Source: Microbulbifer litoralis
GTDB taxonomy: Bacteria; Pseudomonadota; Gammaproteobacteria; Pseudomonadales; Cellvibrionaceae
Length of the DNA stretch: 64,000 bases
NCBI RefSeq assembly: GCF_023634065.1
Contig: NZ_JALKCV010000011.1
Coordinates: 62,001-126,000, forward strand
Direction: 5' to 3'
The notes below the pieces were generated by a model. That model ran no database searches and was not told the DNA's origin. It was given only the letters and a program-made list of their open reading frames with translations. Positions 55,636 to 63,804 of the stretch are shown here, in pieces (within the stretch, counting starts at the first letter, position 1; each line of letters starts with the position of its first letter). A program made the translations under genes and the position numbers.

Positions 55636-57039
55636 TTAATCCTCGTCTATCTGGATGGTGCGGAAAGTCGGCTGGCCGGCGCGGAAGAAGCGGATCGGCA
55701 GCAACTCGCCCGCGGGCAGCGCGTCGACCACCCGCTCGTAGTCGTCCATATCGGCCACCTCATCAAAGCCCAGTTGGGCAATGATGTCGCCGCTGCGCAG
55801 CCCGGCCTGGGCGCCCGGCTTGCCGGGCACCACCTGCTTGACCAGCACGCCATCATCCACGCCCAGGCGCTGCTTCAGTTGGTCGGGGATCTCGCTGACC
55901 ACCAGGCCCAGGCGGCCGCCGATGTCGGTGGACGGCCTGTCGTCGCCGGCCAGTTGGTGGGACTCGTCGCTACCGGGCAGGGCGCCGACGGTGACGCGCA
56001 CCTTCTTGTTCTGCCCCTTGCGCATCAGGTCGACGGTGACTTCACTGCCCGGGCGGGTGCGGCCGACCACGTGCGGGAGATCGCCCTGCTCGCGAATCTT
56101 GTGACCGTCGAAACGAGTGATGATATCGCCGGCCAGGATTCCGGCCTCAGCCGCCGGTGCCCCGGCCTCCACCTGCGCCACCAGTGCTCCGTGGGGCTTG
56201 TTCAGGCCCATGGCGCGGGCGAGGTTCAGGTCCACATCCTGGATGCCGACCCCCAGCCAGCCGCGGTCCACCCGGCCCTTCTCCTTCAACTGGGCCACCA
56301 CGTCGCGGGCCAGGCTGGCGGGCACGGCGAAGGACAGGCCGATGGAGCCGCCGCTGCGGGTATAGATCTGCGAGTTGATCCCCACGACTTCGCCGTTCAG
56401 GTTGAACAGCGGACCGCCGGAGTTGCCCGGGTTGATGGCCACGTCCGTCTGGATAAAGGGTACGTAGTTCTCGCGACTCTCGTTCGGGATACTGCGGCCC
56501 ATGGCACTGACGATACCGGCACTGGCCGAGTAGTCGAGACCGAACGGCGAGCCGATGGCCACCACCCACTCACCGACCTTGAGGTCGTCGGAATCGCCCC
56601 ACTTCAGCGACGGCAGGTCCTCGGCATCGATTTTCAACAGCGCCAAGTCGGAGCTGTCGTCGGTGCCGATTACCTGTGCCTTGAACTCGCGGCGATCGGT
56701 CAGCGTCACGGTGACCTCGTCGGCCCCGTCCACCACGTGGTTGTTGGTCACCACATAGCCGTCGTCGGAGATGATGAAGCCGGAGCCCATACTGGCTACC
56801 GGGCGCTGCTCGCGGCGGCGCGGTTCCAGCAGGTGGCGGAAGATATCCGGAATTTCCTGGCCGTACTGGGGCGGTATGCCACCGCGGGAGGCCTGGCGGC
56901 GATCCGTGGTATTGATTTTTACCACTGCCGGGGAGTTCTGCTCAATCAGATCGGTCAGCTCGGGCAATCCCCGTGCGCACGCGGATGCCGATATCAAAAG
57001 GCAGAGAGTCAACACAAACTGTGTACAACGTGTAACCAT
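55636..57039 (-). CDS. mucD: Periplasmic Do/MucD-type serine protease (467 aa)
   Basis: HtrA-family protease/chaperone in the periplasm. The signal peptide (TQFVLTLCLLISASACA) looks lipoprotein- or type I-like. Catalytic triad: His in GYVVTNNHVVDGADEV, Asp in DSSDLALLKID and Ser in DVAINPGNSGGPLFNLNG. Two PDZ domains follow (GWLGVGIQDVDLNLARAMGL; GLVVSEIPDQLKQRLGV). Upstream of lepA, as for mucD in pseudomonads, but rpoE/algU and mucABC are not on its other side. Confidence 0.95.
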   Translation of the reverse strand: MVTRCTQFVLTLCLLISASACARGLPELTDLIEQNSPAVVKINTTDRRQASRGGIPPQYGQEIPDIFRHLLEPRRREQRPVASMGSGFIISDDGYVVTNNHVVDGADEVTVTLTDRREFKAQVIGTDDSSDLALLKIDAEDLPSLKWGDSDDLKVGEWVVAIGSPFGLDYSASAGIVSAMGRSIPNESRENYVPFIQTDVAINPGNSGGPLFNLNGEVVGINSQIYTRSGGSIGLSFAVPASLARDVVAQLKEKGRVDRGWLGVGIQDVDLNLARAMGLNKPHGALVAQVEAGAPAAEAGILAGDIITRFDGHKIREQGDLPHVVGRTRPGSEVTVDLMRKGQNKKVRVTVGALPGSDESHQLAGDDRPSTDIGGRLGLVVSEIPDQLKQRLGVDDGVLVKQVVPGKPGAQAGLRSGDIIAQLGFDEVADMDDYERVVDALPAGELLPIRFFRAGQPTFRTIQIDED

Positions 57040-57287
57040 CGGTTTGTTACCCTTATTGATCCCTTCTAATATGCAATTGAAGAATTCATGACTGGAGCGG
57101 GCCCCGAAATACGGACAACCGCACTGTGGAGGCTCCCACTAAACAGTTAGTGGCGATCTGGCCACGAAAGTTCTCCCGCCCAGTGTAAAACAATGTTAAG
57201 AAGCTCCCGGAACCGATGTCCAGCAGATCTCGCGGCCTGCGGGACACACACGGAAAAACGGCGGCCCCGAAACGCCCGGAGATCGAG

Positions 57288-57992
57288 ATGGCGACACTGC
57301 GACCCCGCACCGAACGCGGCCATTTTTGCCACCCCCAATTGCAGTACGGGCGATCGCAGCTCGGTGCTCCCCTGCTCTACTTCCCCGCCCAGTGCGGCGA
57401 CGACCACGGCCTGGTGATGGCCGGCACCCACGGCGACGAGTCGGCCGCAGTGGTGGCCCTGTCCTGCGCCCTGCGCGCCCTGCCGGCGGAACGCCTGCGC
57501 CACCATGTGATACTGGCAGTAAACCCGGACGGCTGCCAGTTGGGGCTGCGCGCCAACGCCCGCGGCGTCGACCTGAACCGCAATTTCGCCACCGGCAACT
57601 GGCAGCCCGAGGGCACTGTCTACCGCTGGAACAGCGCCGCCGAGGAGCGCGACGTGCGGCTCGGCACCGGCAGCGAGGCCGGCTCGGAACCGGAAACACG
57701 GGCCCTCAGCCAGCTGATCGACGAACTGCAGCCACGCTGGACGGTCACGATCCACGAGCCGCTGGCCTGTGTCGAGGACCCGGACAACAGCGAACTGGGC
57801 GAGTGGCTGTCGCGCCGCCTGGCACTGCCGCTGGTCACCGATGTGGGTTATGCCACACCGGGCTCCTTCGGCACCTGGTGCTCGGAGCGCAAGCTGCCCT
57901 GCATCACGCTGGAATTCCCACCAGTATCGGCCGACGCCGCCAGTGAGGACTACCTGGAGACGCTGATCGAGTTGCTGGAACAGGACCGGTGA
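57288..57992 (+). CDS. mpaA: Murein peptide amidase A, M14 family (234 aa)
   Basis: Zinc carboxypeptidase-fold amidase removing meso-diaminopimelate from the tripeptide L-Ala-D-Glu-mDAP in peptidoglycan recycling. The zinc motif is MAGTHGDESAAVV (HxxE), NPDGCQLG is conserved, and RANARGVDLNRNF is the substrate site. A downstream His is in TIHEPLACVEDP. The ATG at 57288 is chosen because GGAG lies 6 bp upstream; the frame is open earlier. The dipeptide epimerase at 60014-60979 would act on its product. Cytoplasmic. Confidence 0.88.
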   Translation: MATLRPRTERGHFCHPQLQYGRSQLGAPLLYFPAQCGDDHGLVMAGTHGDESAAVVALSCALRALPAERLRHHVILAVNPDGCQLGLRANARGVDLNRNFATGNWQPEGTVYRWNSAAEERDVRLGTGSEAGSEPETRALSQLIDELQPRWTVTIHEPLACVEDPDNSELGEWLSRRLALPLVTDVGYATPGSFGTWCSERKLPCITLEFPPVSADAASEDYLETLIELLEQDR

Positions 57993-58024
57993 ATGACCTT
58001 CGCGGGAAAAATGCTTTCGCCCAT

Positions 58025-58061
58025 AAAAAAACAGCGCCCCTCTGTTTTGCAGGGGCGCTGT
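58025..58061 (-). terminator. Terminator of the xylanase gene
   Basis: CAGCGCCCCT pairs with AGGGGCGCTG around a short loop, and on the minus strand it is followed by TTTTTTT. It lies about 60 bp after the xylanase stop. The stem could also help end the mpaA transcript. Confidence 0.9.
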
Positions 58062-58120
58062 CTCTCCTGGATATCCCCCAAGCCATTCAGGGGCTCCGGG
58101 GGAAAATCGTTACATCATTG

Positions 58121-59797
58121 TTACCGACCCAGGTAGTTCATCAGCCAGGTCATGGCCGGACGCGGGGTACCATTCTCCTGGATAAGGCCACTGCCGGTGA
58201 CCCAGGTGCGATTGACCACATATCCCCACAGCGTGATCCCGGCCACCGATGAATGGTTGTAGAACAGGGGGAATTGCGCCTGCATGATCTGCAACTGCAA
58301 CTGATCATTGGTTTCCGCAACGTCATACTCGGAGACATAAATCGGCAGTCCCAACGCGGCCACCTGGTTCAGGTTGCTCTCCAGCTCCGCCACGGAAAAG
58401 CCCTCGAGACCGTGCGCCTGCACACCGATCGCATCCACCACCCCGGCGTTGACGGCGGGCGTGGCCATCTGGATAAACGCCTGGGTGTCCCAGCTCAGGA
58501 CATTGTAGTCGTTCAGGATCAGGGTGGCGTTCGGGCAATACTGCCGCGCCAGTTGGAAAGACTCGATGATCCAGTCGTTACCAAAGGCGCTTTGCGCGTA
58601 CTGTGCCGGCGCGTGACCCGGTGTGGCCTCGTTCACCACGTCGATCATCGCCGTATCCGGGTAGCGCGTACAGAAGTCGCGAATCCACTCCTCGATTTCC
58701 GCCCGCTGCTCGGCGGGACTGAGCCCTCCGATCCAGCCCGGGGCCTGGCTGCCCCACACCAGGGTATGCGCCTTGAACGGGATGTTGTTTTGCTGGGCGT
58801 AATCGTACACCGCATCCAGGGGGCCCCAGTTGTAGACATCCCGGGTGCCCTCCACGGAGCCCCATTTGCCTTCATTCTCAGGCGTAATCTGGTCCCAGTA
58901 CTGAATGAAGTCGGACCGGACCTGGCCTCCGGTGGTGATATTGCCCACGTGGAAACCGGGCAGAGTACCGCCACTGGAGCTGCTGCTCGAGCTGCTACTG
59001 GACGAGGAGCCCGATCCGGAGACAGGACCGAAATTGATCAGGCCGTTGCAGTGCAGCCACTCGCTGAATGAACCTCCACCGCAGGAACCATCCCAGGCGC
59101 CGGTGTTCTCGCTCTGGTCCTCGGCCTGGCGGATATCGCCGTTGACCTGTATGTAATCCACCTGGACGTCGGCGTCGTCGTTGTCGTTGGTGAACTCCAC
59201 CGTGACCTCACCGCCCAGATCCGTGGTCGCCGAGTAATCCATCATGGCAGTGGTCAGCGTCCAGGTCTGCACCGGGGTGCCACCCACCGCCAGAGTGATG
59301 GATTCGGTGCCGGTGGTGCCAATCGCGCGCACCAGGATGGTATTGGTTCCACCGCCGGAACTGGAGGAGCTCGAGGAACTGCCGGAACTCGAAGAGCTAC
59401 TGGAGGAGGAGCTGCCGCCCCCCGGACCGCCATTGCCGGAACAGCTGGGCATACTGAAGCTACCGTCGTGTGTTCCCTGGAAGCCGAAAGTGGCGCTCTG
59501 CCCCGGCGCCAGGCTGCCATTCCAGCCGCAGCAGTTGCTGAACGAGGGCGTCACGGTATCGCCGCCGCTCTCGACAACATTCCAGCTGCTGGTGACATTG
59601 GCCGGCTCGCCGAAGTCGAGCTGCACTGTCCAGCCATCGATACTGGCCGGGCCGTCATTGGTCACCGTTACGTCCAACTGGTAGCCGCTGCCCCAGACAT
59701 TCGAAGCCACGCTACAGCTGTATGAAGCAAACGCCTGCGCCGCCGATAGAATGCCGGCCAGCAACAGGGTAAACCTGATTAGGACTTTCATTAGCAT
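58121..59797 (-). CDS. Secreted modular endo-beta-1,4-xylanase (CBM2, CBM60-like, GH10; 558 aa)
   Basis: Signal peptide (KVLIRFTLLLAGILSAAQAFA), family 2 carbohydrate-binding module about 25-118 (YSCSVASNVWGSGYQLDVTV...), and Gly/Ser linker of long serine runs. A second module (about 150-255; ILVRAIGTTGTESITLAVGG, QVDYIQVNGD) is like CBM60/36 xylan-binding modules. A second Ser linker and a GH10 TIM barrel follow. Catalytic residues are the acid/base Glu about 390 in VVNEA and the nucleophile Glu about 490 in YVSEYD; ENEGKW is conserved. It cleaves xylan outside the cell. GGGAG precedes the ATG. It is flanked by mpaA and the epimerase. Operator palindromes upstream suggest xylan-responsive control. 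Confidence 0.95.
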   Translation of the reverse strand: MLMKVLIRFTLLLAGILSAAQAFASYSCSVASNVWGSGYQLDVTVTNDGPASIDGWTVQLDFGEPANVTSSWNVVESGGDTVTPSFSNCCGWNGSLAPGQSATFGFQGTHDGSFSMPSCSGNGGPGGGSSSSSSSSSSGSSSSSSSSGGGTNTILVRAIGTTGTESITLAVGGTPVQTWTLTTAMMDYSATTDLGGEVTVEFTNDNDDADVQVDYIQVNGDIRQAEDQSENTGAWDGSCGGGSFSEWLHCNGLINFGPVSGSGSSSSSSSSSSSSGGTLPGFHVGNITTGGQVRSDFIQYWDQITPENEGKWGSVEGTRDVYNWGPLDAVYDYAQQNNIPFKAHTLVWGSQAPGWIGGLSPAEQRAEIEEWIRDFCTRYPDTAMIDVVNEATPGHAPAQYAQSAFGNDWIIESFQLARQYCPNATLILNDYNVLSWDTQAFIQMATPAVNAGVVDAIGVQAHGLEGFSVAELESNLNQVAALGLPIYVSEYDVAETNDQLQLQIMQAQFPLFYNHSSVAGITLWGYVVNRTWVTGSGLIQENGTPRPAMTWLMNYLGR

Positions 59798-59833
59798 GTT
59801 TCTCCCATCTATTTATATTATTAATCCATAAAG

Positions 59834-59847
59834 TGACAGCGCTACCC
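59834..59847 (-). promoter_or_regulatory. Weak operator-like site at the xylanase -35 region
   Basis: TGACAGCGCTACCC matches the AGCGCT-centred palindrome at 59891 in 11 of 14 positions. On the minus strand it overlaps the TGTCAC-like -35 of a candidate xylanase promoter whose -10 is in the TAATATAAAT region (about 59810-59820). A bound repressor here would block transcription. Confidence 0.5.
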
Positions 59848-59890
59848 GCCGTCGAACGACCCGCACCACGACAGGTCGCCAGCCATAATA

Positions 59891-59908
59891 ATTGGTAGCG
59901 CTACCAAT
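59891..59908 (-). promoter_or_regulatory. Perfect 18-bp operator palindrome upstream of the xylanase
   Basis: ATTGGTAGCGCTACCAAT is perfectly symmetrical about AGCGCT. It resembles the LacI-family xyl-box TGGTAGCGCTAACA described for xylan utilisation in xanthomonads. It lies 94 bp before the xylanase ATG. No LacI gene is in the window. Confidence 0.65.
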
Positions 59909-59968
59909 CAATCTGATTACGATATGAGAAGACTGTCAACCGGGGAGCACCGGGCAAGGCCAGACTTG

Positions 59969-59982
59969 TGTTAGCGTTATCT
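59969..59982. promoter_or_regulatory. Third weak operator-like site
   Basis: TGTTAGCGTTATCT matches the TGTTAGCGCTACCA half-site pattern at 11 of 14 positions, 76 bp from the perfect palindrome and close to the end of the dipeptide epimerase gene. It may allow looping between operators. Weak evidence. Confidence 0.3.
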
Positions 59983-60013
59983 TTTTTTGGCAGTGAATTT
60001 CTCGGACCGGCCG

Positions 60014-60979
60014 CTAATGCCCGGCGGCGGCACTGTCCCAGTAGACCCGACCGGCAACGAAGCGCAGTGGCGGCTCGACGTCCTTCGCCAACCAGGTGGG
60101 GCCATCCAGGTCGAGAAAGCGCACCTTTTCCCCCAGCGGCCAGGCCGCCCGTATCGCCCGCGACGTGCACAGCATACAACCCAGCATCAGTTCGAACCCT
60201 TGCGCCCGCCCCGCTTCGGCCAGCGCCAGGGCCTCGGTGATACCGCCGGTCTTGTCGAGCTTGATATTCAACATCTCGTAGCGGCCCCGCAGTCGCGGCA
60301 GGTCCGCGCGGGTATGGCAGCTCTCGTCGGCGCAGATTGGCAGCGGGTGGGCAAAGGTTTCCAGAAACTGGTCGCCATCCGCCGGCAACGGCTGCTCCAG
60401 CATCGACACACCCCGGTCCCGCAGGAACCGACAGCGCGCCTCCAGGCCCCGCGCCGCCCAGGATTCGTTGGCGTCGATCACCAGTTGGGCACCGGGCGCG
60501 GCATCGCGCACCGCGGCGACCCGCTCGCACACCAGCCGGTCGTCCAGCTTCAGCTTGAGCACTCCTACCCCCGCGGCCACTGCCTCGGCAGCGGCCACAG
60601 CCATGGCCTCCGGGCTATCGATGACCAGAGTCTGTACCGTAGGCAGCGACCCGGGACCGGTAAAAACAGCTCCCCGGCACTTGGACTCCCAGTCCACCAG
60701 GGCGCAGTCCAATGCGTTGCGCGCGGCGCCCGCGGGCATCCATTGCTGTAGCTGCGCCCGCGTCACCCCCCGGGCCACCTGCGCCAGCACCGGCTCCAGC
60801 TGCGCGATAACCGACGCCGGGCTCTCACCGTAGCGGGCATAGGGGGTGCACTCGCCGATCCCGGCAACGCCCTGGCCCGCCACTTCGACCACCACGACTT
60901 CCGCCTCGCTGCGGGCGCCGCGGGAGATCACGAAAGAGGTGCGCAGGGGCCAGTTCTCCGCGTAACAACGGGCCTGCAT
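60014..60979 (-). CDS. L-Ala-D/L-Glu-type dipeptide epimerase, enolase superfamily (321 aa)
   Basis: Converts L-Ala-D-Glu to L-Ala-L-Glu in murein-peptide recycling. N-terminal capping domain (ENWPLRTSFVISRGARSEAEVVVVEVAG) and beta/alpha-barrel with the lysine in VLKLKLDD, magnesium ligands in LVIDANESW, LEQPLP and ICADESC, and second lysine in MLNIKLDKTGGI. Length matches E. coli YcjG (321). The ATG at 60979 is chosen to match the family start. It is followed by the xylanase gene, and mpaA lies beyond that. Confidence 0.88.
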   Translation of the reverse strand: MQARCYAENWPLRTSFVISRGARSEAEVVVVEVAGQGVAGIGECTPYARYGESPASVIAQLEPVLAQVARGVTRAQLQQWMPAGAARNALDCALVDWESKCRGAVFTGPGSLPTVQTLVIDSPEAMAVAAAEAVAAGVGVLKLKLDDRLVCERVAAVRDAAPGAQLVIDANESWAARGLEARCRFLRDRGVSMLEQPLPADGDQFLETFAHPLPICADESCHTRADLPRLRGRYEMLNIKLDKTGGITEALALAEAGRAQGFELMLGCMLCTSRAIRAAWPLGEKVRFLDLDGPTWLAKDVEPPLRFVAGRVYWDSAAAGH

Positions 60980-61151
60980 AGACGTCTCTCCAGTCGACTG
61001 GAGATCATAGTGTAGATTGGGGTGCGCGCCGCGACCGATCTGGAGCGGCAACGCTGAGCAGGCCGGGACCGGAAAAGCCGCTATTGTCGGGCATTGAGCG
61101 TGGTCAATAATGAAGGGGCCAAAAGCGAATGCGCCGCTCTGGAAAGACTCC

Positions 61152-62276
61152 TCACCCGAGCAGGGAAAGAGAGGTGTGAGGCGCCCTATCGGAAGGCCCT
61201 ACAGTCGTGTCTTGCAAGTTCCCGTTGCCATGTACAAACCCGCGGCCCAAACTGCGCAACCACTCGAAAACCAGCAGGCATGCCCCCACGGCACCGGTGG
61301 CCGCCAGCAGTCCAAGGGTCCCCAGCGCGGCCCTCTCGGCGTAACAAGTCCAAGCCAATTGGACTACACAAAGAAGTGCAACGACAAGAAGCGTCAATTT
61401 TCGGTCGATCAAGGCGACAATGAATACTCCCAGGGGCGCACCGAGAATCACCACTGGCGCAGCAGCGAGCCAGTTTCCATACACTTCTGGGTGCCAATCA
61501 CCTATGACGCTCTTTACCACCACGCCAACCAAGGAATTAAACGCCATAATCACCACCGAAGTCGGAATGGCGATTTTCAGGTCCACACGGCTAAACAGTA
61601 CAAGTGCAGCATAGATCACCATATCGATCCCTACTCCGGTAATCGCCACCGCAAAAGCCCCTGCCAGCGCCCCCAAAACCAAACCAATCCGGAAGTCCCT
61701 CGCCGGGTGCAGACTGCCATTGCCCGTATGGCTGATAATTTCCCGAAGACGATACAAATGCAGGATACCGAAGCTTCCCCAAACTACAGCGAAAGCCAGC
61801 TTGATCCACAATTCAGGAACCAGTGGTGCAATAAACTGAATACCCAGAGGAGTCCCCAACAGGGAGCCCCATATTGCCCCTTTCAACATGGAGCCGGCCA
61901 TCGGTTGTCGCCTCGCAAACAAAAAGAAGCTTGCACTAACCATACCGATGGCCTGTACCGCGAAACTGAAATCCCGTCCAAGGCTCGCCGGTGTATCGAA
62001 CAGCAATACCAATACCGGGAAGCCCACGGTTCCTCCACCCATAGGCGTAGATCCTGCCGCGTAACTGCCCAGAGCCATCGCGACTGCCATCGGCCAATGT
62101 TCTTTTACCTGCGTCCAGTTGCCCAAGACAAAAACCAGAAATACCCAGACTGCATAGAAAGCAACCAACCAAGCCCCCCACAGCAATATTCCCCTTAATA
62201 TAGGCCTCCGGTCTCTCGTCACCAGCGAAATAGAGTCACGGGCTCGAGTAGTCGCTCCAGTTAACATAGAGGTCAT
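61152..62276 (-). CDS. TauE/SafE family sulfite-exporter-type permease (374 aa)
   Basis: Inner-membrane transporter of the anion permease family with about eight helices. Characteristic repeats are ALGSYAAGSTPMGGGTVGFPVL and GALAGAFAVAITGVGIDMV. The ATG at 62276 is chosen because an AGAG-like site is upstream; a TTG six codons earlier has none. It lies 24 bp after the cytochrome P450 gene on the same strand. GC is lower than in the core region. Substrate unknown (sulfite, sulfoacetate and others are known in the family). Confidence 0.85.
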   Translation of the reverse strand: MTSMLTGATTRARDSISLVTRDRRPILRGILLWGAWLVAFYAVWVFLVFVLGNWTQVKEHWPMAVAMALGSYAAGSTPMGGGTVGFPVLVLLFDTPASLGRDFSFAVQAIGMVSASFFLFARRQPMAGSMLKGAIWGSLLGTPLGIQFIAPLVPELWIKLAFAVVWGSFGILHLYRLREIISHTGNGSLHPARDFRIGLVLGALAGAFAVAITGVGIDMVIYAALVLFSRVDLKIAIPTSVVIMAFNSLVGVVVKSVIGDWHPEVYGNWLAAAPVVILGAPLGVFIVALIDRKLTLLVVALLCVVQLAWTCYAERAALGTLGLLAATGAVGACLLVFEWLRSLGRGFVHGNGNLQDTTVGPSDRAPHTSLSLLG

Positions 62277-62300
62277 AGCCTTTCTCTTATACAATGCTAT

Positions 62301-63776
62301 TTATCTTCGTGGTGTAGCCACTATACGGCAGTCTTTCAAAACCCTCAGCATACCTGGCCGCACCTCACTGGTATCACCTTTTTCAGGAAACGAGAAGTCA
62401 AATTGATACAACAACTGGGCCAGAACCAAAAATATCTGCATTCTTCCTATATGCTCGCCAATACATCGGCGGGCCCCAATACCAAAAGGAAAAAATTTAT
62501 TCTGCTGCTCCTTTCGAAAATTTCCAGAAGAGTCAATAAATCTCTTTGGATCAAACGACTCCGGATCCGGCCAGGCAACAGGATCTCGAGTGACGCTATG
62601 ATAGTTTATTATTATCGGTGTATCTTTACCTATAAAGAAGCCATTAATCACGGTATCCTTTCCTGTACGATAATGAACAGCCGGGATAATAAAAATTGGG
62701 ATGTGTCGTAATACTTCACATATAAATGCCTGCATGTACGGCAGCTTACTTCTGTCCGACATTTTCGGGGGCCCAGACAGGGTAGAGTCCATCTCACTCT
62801 GCAGTTCCTTTTGAACATCAGGATATTTCATTAAATAATACAGCATCCAGAGTGAAGCAGAGGAAGAAAGGGTAACCCCCGAACCAATAAACTGGTTTAA
62901 AGATCCATTGACAACATCGTCATAATTAAGACCTAGATTTTTTCGCTCCTCAGTGTCGAGTTGAAAGTATGCCTTCAATAGATGATCACAAATGTCACGC
63001 AACCTGCCTGGAGAGTAGGTCCTTTTCCTTTCCTTCGAGTTTAGGTCTATATATGCGGTCAGTCCACTGAGGTTCTTTATTGCCCCTAAAATATTACGGA
63101 CCCTGAAAGCAAAAAAAATCAGTTTAAAAAATCTGGGAAGCAAGCCGAAATTAATTGCATTCATCACATTGTTTGGCATGGTGCCTCTGGCATCGACATC
63201 AAATCCATGCTTATCATTTTCGCTGCATCTACGACCAAATGCCATCCTTTGCATAAAACTCAGGTTAACATAAGCCAAAAGATATGCCGGATTAAAAGCT
63301 ATGCCTTGATTCTTTCTCATGCCCTGTGCCAACTCATTTACTTCCTCTAAATACCACCTTTCTATTTCTCCAGACTTACTTGAAAAGTAGTTTCTTATTG
63401 CCGTGATAAATATATGCCTGTGTTTCATCCAGCTTTCACCACTTTTCAACTCCATGAAATGGCGCTGAGGATACTGCTTCATAATATCAAACTCTGCCCT
63501 ATGCATAAAAACATCATCTTGGTCAAGCAATGCATAATTGACAGTATTAAGACCGTTTAGAACAACGATATCTCCTTCACTGACTTTTAGTCGATAAACA
63601 TCTCCATATGTATCAGCCAGCTTATTAAGCTTTATATGCATATCCTGACTAACAAATGGAGATAAATTGCTAAATGACAGTCTAGACGGACCCGGAGGGC
63701 AACTTCTATTCAGACGTCGCTTATCACGAGAATATGATATATCCCTATTAAAAATTTCATTTCGATACATCTTCAT
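62301..63776 (-). CDS. Cytochrome P450, animal CYP1/CYP2-like (491 aa)
   Basis: Heme monooxygenase. Proline-rich CPPGPSRLSFSN near residue 26, an unusual I-helix (GSGVTLSSS, in place of AGxxT), ExxR in CEVLRHIP (about residues 354-357), FDPKRFID and heme-Cys 438 in FFPFGIGARRCIGEHIGRMQ. The PPGP start, the FDPKRF motif and FGxGxRxCxGE are shared with animal CYP1/2-type P450s. There is no N-terminal membrane anchor, so it should be soluble. The gene is AT-richer than the core genome. A second P450 ends 28 bp upstream and TauE/SafE starts 24 bp downstream, probably one operon. The redox partner and substrate are not visible. Confidence 0.85.
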   Translation of the reverse strand: MKMYRNEIFNRDISYSRDKRRLNRSCPPGPSRLSFSNLSPFVSQDMHIKLNKLADTYGDVYRLKVSEGDIVVLNGLNTVNYALLDQDDVFMHRAEFDIMKQYPQRHFMELKSGESWMKHRHIFITAIRNYFSSKSGEIERWYLEEVNELAQGMRKNQGIAFNPAYLLAYVNLSFMQRMAFGRRCSENDKHGFDVDARGTMPNNVMNAINFGLLPRFFKLIFFAFRVRNILGAIKNLSGLTAYIDLNSKERKRTYSPGRLRDICDHLLKAYFQLDTEERKNLGLNYDDVVNGSLNQFIGSGVTLSSSASLWMLYYLMKYPDVQKELQSEMDSTLSGPPKMSDRSKLPYMQAFICEVLRHIPIFIIPAVHYRTGKDTVINGFFIGKDTPIIINYHSVTRDPVAWPDPESFDPKRFIDSSGNFRKEQQNKFFPFGIGARRCIGEHIGRMQIFLVLAQLLYQFDFSFPEKGDTSEVRPGMLRVLKDCRIVATPRR

Positions 63777-63804
63777 GCCCCCAAAAATGTGTTAATTATA
63801 AATA

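Noticed and set aside
58950..59440. Serine-codon runs in the xylanase as DNA repeats or sequencing artefact
   Set aside because: They are polyserine linkers between binding modules and catalytic domain, common in secreted hydrolases of this group, and keep the frame.
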